64,000 bases of DNA from the NCBI RefSeq assembly GCF_900090315.1, contig NZ_FMHZ01000002.1, forward strand, positions 1-64,000, given 5' to 3'. A program made the position numbers and the translations under genes. The notes under the pieces were generated by a model that was given only the letters and a program-made list of their open reading frames with translations, was not told the origin of the DNA and did no database searches. This DNA comes from Micromonospora citrea. Lineage in GTDB: Bacteria > Actinomycetota > Actinomycetes > Mycobacteriales > Micromonosporaceae. Numbering within the stretch: position 1 is the first letter of the stretch; each line of letters opens with the position of its first letter. Positions 8,468 through 15,369 of the stretch are shown piece after piece.

Positions 8468-9352
8468 GTGGCCACATCCGCCGTTCGCACCCACCACCTG
8501 ACCAAGCGCTACGGGACGCTGCTGGCCCTCGACGGGTTGGACCTGACCGTTTCGGCCGGCGAGGTGTTCGGTTTCCTCGGCCCGAACGGGGCCGGGAAGT
8601 CCACCACCATCCGGCTGCTGCTCGGCCTGGCCCGGCCCACCGCCGGCCGGGCGTGGATCTTCGACGTCGAGGCCGGCGACGTCGCCGCCCACCGGTCGCT
8701 GGCGTACGTGCCGGCCGACGTGGCCCTGTGGCCGCAGCTCACCGGCGCGGAGATCCTCGAGTTGCTGGCCGCCACCGGGCCGGGCGTCGACCGCGCCTAC
8801 CGCGACGAACTGGTGGAGAGGTTCGCCCTCGACGTGTCCAAGCCGGCCCGCGCCTACTCGACCGGCAACCGGCAGAAGGTCGCGTTGGTCGCCGCGTTCG
8901 CCACCCGCGCGCCCCTGCTCGTCCTCGACGAGCCCACCAGCGGGCTCGACCCGTTGATGGAACAGGAGTTCCGCCGCGCTGTCACGGTCGCCCGGGACCG
9001 TGGCCAGACGACGTTCCTCTGCTCCCATCAACTGGCCGAGGTCGAGGCCGTCTGCGACCGGGTGGCGATCCTGCGCGCCGGCCGGCTCGTCGACGTCGCC
9101 ACCGTCGGCGACCTGCGCCGCCTGCACCGCACGGAGGTGACCGCCCGGTTCACCGGCCCCGCGCCCGACCTGTCCGACGTGGCGGGGGTCGGCAGCGTCG
9201 CGCGGGACGGCGGGACGCTGAGCTTCTCCCTGAACGGGCCACCCGCGCCGGCGCTGCGCGCCCTCGCCGCCGCCGACGTCACCGCCCTCACCGTCCGGGA
9301 ACCCAGCCTCGAGGAGATCTTCCTCGACTACTACGGCGAGGCCGACCGATGA
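8468..9352 (+). CDS. ABC exporter ATP-binding subunit
   Basis: 294 residues. Walker A is GPNGAGKST (38-46), the signature is the degenerate STGNRQKV (131-138) typical of actinobacterial drug/polyketide exporters, and Walker B is LLVLDEP (150-156) followed by TSGLDP. The C-terminal 80 residues form the DUF4162-like tail of such exporters. Start is GTG 8468 with GGAGG 6 nt upstream. Its TGA overlaps the permease ATG by 4 bp. Together they would pump a hydrophobic compound out of the cell; no biosynthetic genes lie next to them, so the substrate is unknown. Confidence 0.92.
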   Translation: MATSAVRTHHLTKRYGTLLALDGLDLTVSAGEVFGFLGPNGAGKSTTIRLLLGLARPTAGRAWIFDVEAGDVAAHRSLAYVPADVALWPQLTGAEILELLAATGPGVDRAYRDELVERFALDVSKPARAYSTGNRQKVALVAAFATRAPLLVLDEPTSGLDPLMEQEFRRAVTVARDRGQTTFLCSHQLAEVEAVCDRVAILRAGRLVDVATVGDLRRLHRTEVTARFTGPAPDLSDVAGVGSVARDGGTLSFSLNGPPAPALRALAAADVTALTVREPSLEEIFLDYYGEADR

Positions 9353-10980
9353 CCGCCACCGCCCTGGCGGCGACCGGCCACCGCCCCGCGCAGGCCGGGG
9401 CCGGGCGCGCCGTCACCCGCCTGGCCGTACGCCAGGTGCGTCGCGGCGCCGCCGTCGTGTTCGCCGTGACGGTGGGGATGTCGACGCTGGTCGCCACCAC
9501 GTACACCAGGACCGTCGGGGACGGCCTCGACGCGGCCGCGCTCGCCGCCCTGGCCCGCAATCCCGCGGTCCGGACGCTGTTCGGCGAGCCGGCCGCCCTC
9601 GACACCGCCGGTGGTTTCACCGTCTGGCGGACCGGCACCGTCCTCGCCGTCGTGCTGTCGGTCTGGGGCCTGCTCGCGACCACCCGCGTCACCCGGGGCG
9701 AGGAGGCGGCCGGGCGGTGGGACCTCCTGCTCGCGGGCCGGTCGGGGCCGGCGGCGGTGCTCGGCCGGCACCTCGCGGTGCTGGCGACCGTGGCGGCCCT
9801 GACCGGGGCCGCGCTCGCGGCGGCGCTCGTCGCGGCCGGCACCCCGGCCCGGGGAGCCGTCCTGCACGGCGCCGGCCTGGCGCTGGTCACCACGGTGGCC
9901 GTCGCGGCGGCGGGCCTCGCCGCCCAGGTCTTCCCCACCCGGGCCGCGGCGACCGGGGCCACGCTGACGTTCCTCGGTGTCGGGCTGCTCGCCCGCATGG
10001 TCGGCGACGGCGTCACCCCGCTCGGCTGGCTGCGGTGGCTGCCGCCGTACGGGCCGCTGGCCCTCACCCGCCCCTACCAGGCCGACCGGGTGTCGCCCCT
10101 GATCGTGCTCGCGCTCACCACCGTGGTGTTGTGCGCCGGCGCGTTCACCCTGGCGGTGCGGCGGGACGTCCGCGACGGGCTGGTCGCTCCCGCCGCCGGC
10201 CGCCCGCCCCGCCTGCGGCTGCTCCGCTCGGTGGAGTCCTTCGCCGTGCGGCGGATGCTGCGGCCACTCGCCGGCTGGTCGGCCGGCGTCGGGGCGTACT
10301 TCCTGCTGATCGGCGCGCTGGCGGTCTCCCTGACCGAGTTCCTCGCCGACAACGCACGCTTCGCCGACCTCGCCGCGCAGGCGGGTTTCGCCGGCCTCGG
10401 CACCGTCCACGGGTACGTCGCCAGCCTGTTCGCCCTGCTCGCCGTGCCGGTCGGCGCCTTCACGGCCGTCCGGCTCGCCGCGTTCGCGGCCGCGGAGACC
10501 GACGGACGCCTGACCCTGCTCCACGCCGGGACGCTCTCGCGCGCCCGCCTGCTCGCCGCCGAGGTCGCCACCACCACGGTCGGCGCGGCGGCGCTCGTCA
10601 CCGTCGCCGGCGCGGCGACGTGGCTCGGTGCGGCGGTGGTCGACGCGGATCTGTCGCTGCCCGCCGCGCTCGCCGGCACCTGGAACGTCCTGCCCGTCGC
10701 GCTGCTCAGCCTCGGGTCGGCGGTGCTGGCCCTCGGCCGGGCGCCGCGCGGGGTGGCGGCCCTGGGCATGCTGCCGAGCGCCGGCGGGTTCCTGCTCACC
10801 GTCGTCGCCGACAGCACCGGCGCGCCGGCCTGGGTCGGCCGGCTCTCGCCGTACGCGCACCTCGCGGACGTGCCCCAGACGGCGCCGAACTGGCCCGCGA
10901 CGGCCGTCATGGTCGCGCTCGCGGGCACGGCCGTCGCCGTCGGCACCTGCGGATACCGGCGTCGGGACGTGCGGGCGTAG
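9349..10980 (+). CDS. ABC exporter permease, fused 12-helix type
   Basis: 543 residues in two halves, each with about six hydrophobic segments, joined by a basic cytoplasmic stretch near residues 275-300 (DVRDGLVAPAAGRPPRLRLLRS). This is the duplicated-permease architecture of actinobacterial antibiotic exporters, in which one polypeptide forms the whole membrane domain. The first 25 residues are Ala/Gly-rich and cytoplasmic. Start ATG 9349 is translationally coupled to the ATPase. The next 100 bases contain no gene until the SARP remnant. Confidence 0.88.
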   Translation: MTATALAATGHRPAQAGAGRAVTRLAVRQVRRGAAVVFAVTVGMSTLVATTYTRTVGDGLDAAALAALARNPAVRTLFGEPAALDTAGGFTVWRTGTVLAVVLSVWGLLATTRVTRGEEAAGRWDLLLAGRSGPAAVLGRHLAVLATVAALTGAALAAALVAAGTPARGAVLHGAGLALVTTVAVAAAGLAAQVFPTRAAATGATLTFLGVGLLARMVGDGVTPLGWLRWLPPYGPLALTRPYQADRVSPLIVLALTTVVLCAGAFTLAVRRDVRDGLVAPAAGRPPRLRLLRSVESFAVRRMLRPLAGWSAGVGAYFLLIGALAVSLTEFLADNARFADLAAQAGFAGLGTVHGYVASLFALLAVPVGAFTAVRLAAFAAAETDGRLTLLHAGTLSRARLLAAEVATTTVGAAALVTVAGAATWLGAAVVDADLSLPAALAGTWNVLPVALLSLGSAVLALGRAPRGVAALGMLPSAGGFLLTVVADSTGAPAWVGRLSPYAHLADVPQTAPNWPATAVMVALAGTAVAVGTCGYRRRDVRA

Positions 10981-11084
10981 CCTCAGCCGACCCGGAGCCG
11001 AGGCCGCCGGCCAGTCGGGGCACCGGCCCAAGCGCGGCGGCACCGGTTCCGCCCGACGCCGGCCGCGCGCCCTAGCCTGTCCGG

Positions 11085-11207
11085 GTGACCGCCGAACTGA
11101 CCCTGCTGTCGACAGTGGCCTTCCGCGGTCAGGAGATCACGGGCCCCCGTCCGCGGGAGCTGCTCGCCGGCGGCTGTGGCGTCTCCGGCTGGTCCTACAG
11201 CCGGTAG
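11085..11207 (+). pseudogene. N-terminal remnant of a SARP/AfsR-type regulator
   Basis: A 40-codon GTG frame begins VTAELTLLSTVAFRGQEI followed by TGPRPRELLA, which matches the very start of the winged-helix domain of BTAD/AfsR-type pathway activators (usually 270-1000 residues). Homology ends after LLA and the frame closes at a TAG inside the 3' end of the convergent permease gene. The promoter still looks intact: TAGCCT at 11073-11078 lies 6 nt before the GTG, the geometry of a leaderless message. Confidence 0.6.
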
Positions 11208-12106
11208 AACGCGCGGTAGCGGCGGATCAGCCGCCACTGCACCAGCACCGCCGCCACGGTCAGCAGGATCATCACCAGGGTCGCGGCGGCGGCGTAGCCG
11301 TAGCGCAGGTACTCGAAGCCGGTGCGGTAGACGAACAGCGACAGGTAGGTGGTGGCGTACGGGGGCGGGCCGCCGTCGGTGACCACGAAGGCCGGCACGA
11401 AGGTGAAGTGCAGGCTCTGGACGGCGTCGCGCACCGCCAGCAGCCCGAGCACCGGCGCCATCAGCGGCAGCGTGATCCGGCGGAACACGTCCCAGCCGGT
11501 GGCGTCCTCGATCGCGGCCATCTCGTAGACGTCGCGGGGCAGCGCGCGGCGGGCCGCCAGCAGCACCACGAAGGTCTCCCCCATGGTGAACAGGCTCATC
11601 AGGATCATCGCGGCGCGGGCGTCGGTCGGGTCGGTGAGCCACTGCGGCGGGGTGCGGCCCAGCGCGGTCAGGCCGTTCTCCCCGCCGGTGCGCAGCACCT
11701 GGTTGATCGGGCCGTAGAGCGGGTTGAGCAGCCACAGCCAGAGCAGCCCGTAGGCGATCTCGGGCACCGCGGTCGGCAGCACCGCCGCGCTGCGGGCGCT
11801 GCCGACGCCGACCGCCCGGCGGTGCAGCAGCAGCGCCAGGCCGAGGGCGAGGAGCACCCGCAGCGGTACGGCCACCAGCGCGAAGACCAGCGAGTTGGTC
11901 AGCGACACCCGGAAAACCGGGTCGTCGGCCAGCGCGACGAGGTTGTCCAGCCCCACCCAGCGCGGCGGGCGCAGCAGGTCGTACTCGGTGAAGGCCAGCG
12001 CCAGGGTGACCGCGGCGGGCAGCAGCACCAGCCCGACGAGGCCGACGAGGTACGGCGTCAGCATCAGCGCCAACTGCCGGCGCGAACGGCGGTCGGTCGT
12101 CGTCAC
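11195..12106 (-). CDS. sugar ABC importer permease (MalF/UgpA type)
   Basis: 303 residues, six membrane helices and the inner-membrane-component EAA loop (EMAAIEDATGWDVFRRITLPLMAPV), which docks with the ATPase. Its ATG is coupled to the ATPase stop by a 4-bp overlap (12103-12106), so it is the last gene of the importer operon. The family takes up oligosaccharides, glycerol phosphate or polyols. Nothing in the sequence narrows the substrate. Confidence 0.9.
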   Translation of the reverse strand: MTTTDRRSRRQLALMLTPYLVGLVGLVLLPAAVTLALAFTEYDLLRPPRWVGLDNLVALADDPVFRVSLTNSLVFALVAVPLRVLLALGLALLLHRRAVGVGSARSAAVLPTAVPEIAYGLLWLWLLNPLYGPINQVLRTGGENGLTALGRTPPQWLTDPTDARAAMILMSLFTMGETFVVLLAARRALPRDVYEMAAIEDATGWDVFRRITLPLMAPVLGLLAVRDAVQSLHFTFVPAFVVTDGGPPPYATTYLSLFVYRTGFEYLRYGYAAAATLVMILLTVAAVLVQWRLIRRYRAFYRL

Positions 12107-13143
12107 GGGGCGTACCGGCGGCCGGAGTCGGCGTGGAAGACGTGCACGTCGGGCCAGTGGACGGCGACGCGTACCGCCGCGCCGCGCCCGGGCCGGCGGG
12201 CGGCGGGCACCCGGGCGACGACGGGGTGCCCGGCGGCGAGGGTCAGGTACGCGTACGCGTCCTCGCCGACCACCTCGACCCGGTCGACGGTGGCGTCCGT
12301 GCCGTCGGCGGCGTCGAGGGTGACCGCCTCGGGCCGGAAGCCGATCCGCATTCCCCCGGCCTCGACGCCGGGTGGCGGGTCGCCGCCCGGGCGCAGCGGG
12401 CCGTCCGCCGGGAGCAGGTTCATCGCCGGGGAGCCGACGAAGCGGGCGACGAAGGTGGTGGCCGGGGTGCGCCAGATCTCGTCGGGGGTGCCGACCTGCT
12501 CGATGCGACCGTCGCGCAGCACGGCGATCCGGTCGGCGAGCACCAGCGCCTCGGTCTGGTCGTGGGTGACGTGGACCATGGTGGCGCCCAGTCGGTCGTG
12601 CAGGGCGCGCAGCTCGGCGCGCATCTGCACCCGCAGCGCCTGGTCGAGGTTGGACAGCGGCTCGTCGAGCAGGAACACGTCCGGCTCGCGCACCAGCGCC
12701 CGGGCCAGCGCCACCCGCTGCCGTTCGCCGCCGGAGAGCTGCGCGGGCCGCCGGTCCAGCAGCCCGGCGCAGCCGACCGTCTCGGCCGCCGCCCGCGCCC
12801 GCTCCCGGGCGACGGCGCGGGGCGTGTCGCGCACCTCGAGGCCGAACGCGATGTTCTCGGCGACGCTCAGGTGCGGGAAGAGCGCGTACGACTGGAACAC
12901 CATCGACACGTTGCGCCGGCCCGGACGCTCGCCGGTGACGTCGCGCCCGGCGATGCGGACGCGGCCGGCGGTGACCGGCTCGAGGCCGGCGACGACCCGC
13001 AGCACGGTCGACTTGCCGGCGCCCGACGGGCCGAGCACCACCAGCAGCTCGCCCCGGGCGACGGCCAGGTCCACCTCGTGCAGCACGGTCGCGCCCCGGT
13101 ACGCGGCCGAGACCCCGGCCAGGGCGAGGCCAGGGTCGCTCAC
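12103..13143 (-). CDS. sugar ABC importer ATPase (UgpC/MalK type)
   Basis: 346 residues. Walker A GPSGAGKST, signature LSGGERQRVALARAL, Walker B VFLLDEPLSNLD and the H-loop VTHDQTEAL are all present, followed by an OB-fold/TOBE regulatory domain (MRIGFRPEAVTL). GTG start at 13143 overlaps the binding-protein stop by 4 bp (GTGA), which defines the start. Unlike the second importer in this window (about 46-49 kb), this one carries its own ATPase, and it could serve both. Confidence 0.92.
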   Translation of the reverse strand: MSDPGLALAGVSAAYRGATVLHEVDLAVARGELLVVLGPSGAGKSTVLRVVAGLEPVTAGRVRIAGRDVTGERPGRRNVSMVFQSYALFPHLSVAENIAFGLEVRDTPRAVARERARAAAETVGCAGLLDRRPAQLSGGERQRVALARALVREPDVFLLDEPLSNLDQALRVQMRAELRALHDRLGATMVHVTHDQTEALVLADRIAVLRDGRIEQVGTPDEIWRTPATTFVARFVGSPAMNLLPADGPLRPGGDPPPGVEAGGMRIGFRPEAVTLDAADGTDATVDRVEVVGEDAYAYLTLAAGHPVVARVPAARRPGRGAAVRVAVHWPDVHVFHADSGRRYAP

Positions 13144-14486
13144 CCGTGCTCCCCGCGGGCGAAGATCGGGCGGGTCTGCCGGTCGAGTTCGCGGATCACG
13201 TCGTCGAGCCGGTCGCCCCGGTGCATGGCGTTCTCCAGGATGCCGTAGGTGACGTCCTCGATCTCCGGCCAGGTGGAGACGGTCGGCAGGGCCCGGACGG
13301 TGGGGATGGCGTCGAGGAAGACCCTGGCGCTGCGCGGCGGCTGGGCGGGGCCGAGGAACGCCGGGGACTGCGACACTCCGATGTGCGACGGGACGGTGCG
13401 CCCGGTGGCCGCGACGATCCGCTGGCCCTCCTCGGCGATGGCGAACTCCAGGAACCGCCACGCGGCGTCCTTGTGCTTCGCGCCCCGGGTCATGCAGTAC
13501 GCGTCGGAGTGCAGCACCCCCACCTGCTCCCGGTAGACGGGCAGCGGGGCGACGTCCCACTCGAAGCCGGTGATCGAGCGGAACGTGGTGGTGGAGCGGC
13601 GGGAACTCATCAGCATGGCGAGCCGGCCGTTGGCGAACCGGGACTCGTCGTCCTCGGCCTCCACCTCCTCGTCGGTGGGCACCACCCCGTACGCGAGCCG
13701 CAGGTCCACCAGGTTCTTCAGCGCCTCCCGGGCGGCCGGGGTGTCCAGCGTCAGCCGGGTCGGCCTCGCCGGGTCGTCGACGAGCTGACCGCCGCCCGAC
13801 CAGACGAACGGGGCGAGCCGGATGATCGACGGCTCCACCCCGAGGCCGTGCACCGCCGGGCGCAGCGCGGCACCCTCGCTCTCGGTGGCCCTGATCACCG
13901 CGCCGCGTGAGTCGCGGGTCATGGCGCCGGCGGTGGCGACCATGTCGTTCCAGGTCCAGCCGGCCTTCGGCTCGGGCACGCCGTACTTGGCGAAGAGGGT
14001 GCGGTTGTAGTAGACGGCGAGGCTGGAGACGTTCTGCGGCAGGCAGAGCTGCCGATCCTGCCAGCGGAAGGCGTTCCACGCCACCGGGTAGTAGTCGGCC
14101 GGGTCGACGGTGTCGGAGGCGGCGAGGCGGTCGTCCAGCGGCTCGATGACGTCCTTGGCGGCGAACTGGCCGTAGAAGCGGTAGTTCATCAGGAACAGAT
14201 CCGGCGGGGCGCCGCCGGCCACCGAGGTGGCCAGCCGGGCCAGCAGGTCCTTGCGGTCGCTGGCCTCGACGAGCTGCACGTCGGCGCCGGGGCGGGCCTT
14301 CTCGTACGCCTCGACGAGGGTGCGGTAGGCGGCGAGTTCCTCGGGGGCGCCGAAGACCAGCAGCCGCACCGGCCCGTCGGCCGACGCGCCGGAGCCGGCG
14401 CCGCAGCCGGCGACGGCCAGCACGGCGGTGAGCAGCAGGGCGAGCATCGCCTTCGGGCGCATCGTCGGTGTCGTCTCCGGTCGCAT
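13140..14486 (-). CDS. sugar-binding lipoprotein of the ABC importer
   Basis: About 448 residues. The N terminus has a lipoprotein signal: basic MRPKAM, hydrophobic LALLLTAVLAV, then lipobox AVAGC. The rest is a family 1 extracellular solute-binding protein (Venus-flytrap fold; FAGNGRLAM-like FANGRLAML segment and WRFLEFA near the C terminus). Two in-frame ATGs, 14486 and 14462, each sit in one unit of a 24-bp tandem duplication, so the true start is uncertain; the signal peptide proper begins at 14462. Confidence 0.88.
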   Translation of the reverse strand: MRPETTPTMRPKAMLALLLTAVLAVAGCGAGSGASADGPVRLLVFGAPEELAAYRTLVEAYEKARPGADVQLVEASDRKDLLARLATSVAGGAPPDLFLMNYRFYGQFAAKDVIEPLDDRLAASDTVDPADYYPVAWNAFRWQDRQLCLPQNVSSLAVYYNRTLFAKYGVPEPKAGWTWNDMVATAGAMTRDSRGAVIRATESEGAALRPAVHGLGVEPSIIRLAPFVWSGGGQLVDDPARPTRLTLDTPAAREALKNLVDLRLAYGVVPTDEEVEAEDDESRFANGRLAMLMSSRRSTTTFRSITGFEWDVAPLPVYREQVGVLHSDAYCMTRGAKHKDAAWRFLEFAIAEEGQRIVAATGRTVPSHIGVSQSPAFLGPAQPPRSARVFLDAIPTVRALPTVSTWPEIEDVTYGILENAMHRGDRLDDVIRELDRQTRPIFARGEHG

Positions 14487-14505
14487 CGTCAGTGTCGTCC
14501 CGTCG
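14458..14505. repeat. 24-bp tandem duplication of a start-codon region
   Basis: Two adjacent 24-bp units, 14458-14481 and 14482-14505, both begin CGCATCGTC and contain GTGTCGTC. On the coding strand each contains a GGGAC/GGAGAC box, GACGATG and thus a start codon for the binding-protein gene. They differ at a few positions, so the duplication is not very recent. Confidence 0.75.
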
Positions 14506-15343
14506 GGTCGTCGTGGTGGAGGAAGCGCCGCTGGGCGAGCACGAAGACGACCAGCGCCGGCGCCGTGGCCAGCACCGCGCCGGCCAGGAACACCGGGAAG
14601 TTCGTCGGGTCCAGCACCGAAAGGGAGCGCAGCGCCAGCGGCAGGGTGAACAGGTCGCGGTCGTAGACGTAGACCAGCGGGTCGAGGAAGTTCGACCAGG
14701 TGAGCACGAAGGTCAGCGCGGTGAGCCCGGCGGTGACCGGCCGGACCAGCGGAAGGGCGACCCGCCACCACGTCCGCGTCGGCGAGAGGTCCGCCACCAG
14801 GCAGGCGTCGTAGAGGTCCGCCGGCAGCGCCCGGAAGGCCAGGTAGTAGACCAGGACGTAGAGCGGCGACGTGCCCAGCAACGCCGGGGCGATCAGCGGC
14901 ACCAGGGTGTCGGTCAGGCCGAGCAGCCGGAAGATCGCGAACCGGGGTACGAGCAGCGCCGTGGCCGGCACCATCAGGGCCACCAGGGAGGCCGCCACGA
15001 CGACGGCGGTGGTGCGCGGGGCCAGCCGGGCCAGCGCGAAGCCGGCCAGGGACGCGACGAGCACGCTCAGCGGCACCGCGACGACCGCGACCAGCACCGA
15101 GTTGAGCGAGGCGCGCAGCAGCCCGCCCAGCTCGACGGCCTGCTGGTAGCCGGTGGTGGAGACCGGGTCGGGCACGAGCCGCGGAGTGGGCGGCGGCGGC
15201 AGCCCGGGCTCGGTGAGCGACCCGGCGACCAGCAGCAGCAGCGGCGGGACGAAGACGAGCAGGACGAACGCCGCGCCGAGGGTGCGCCAGGCGCGGCCGG
15301 CCGCCTCGGGCAGCGGTGAGGGGCCGCTCGCGCGGCCCCTCAC
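14489..15343 (-). CDS. sugar ABC importer permease (MalG/UgpE type)
   Basis: 284 residues, six helices, and the EAA loop in degenerate form (ADLYDACLVADLSPTRTWWRVALPLVRPV). It lies 26 bp after the stop of the large secreted propeller gene and 2 bp before the binding-protein ATG, so all five genes may be one transcript. The GTG at 15343 has no good ribosome site; GAGGAG overlapping the upstream TGA is 7 nt before an in-frame ATC, so a non-standard start or coupling is possible. Confidence 0.87.
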   Translation of the reverse strand: MRGRASGPSPLPEAAGRAWRTLGAAFVLLVFVPPLLLLVAGSLTEPGLPPPPTPRLVPDPVSTTGYQQAVELGGLLRASLNSVLVAVVAVPLSVLVASLAGFALARLAPRTTAVVVAASLVALMVPATALLVPRFAIFRLLGLTDTLVPLIAPALLGTSPLYVLVYYLAFRALPADLYDACLVADLSPTRTWWRVALPLVRPVTAGLTALTFVLTWSNFLDPLVYVYDRDLFTLPLALRSLSVLDPTNFPVFLAGAVLATAPALVVFVLAQRRFLHHDDPTGRH

Positions 15344-15369
15344 CGTGTCGTTGCCGATGGTCGAACTCC

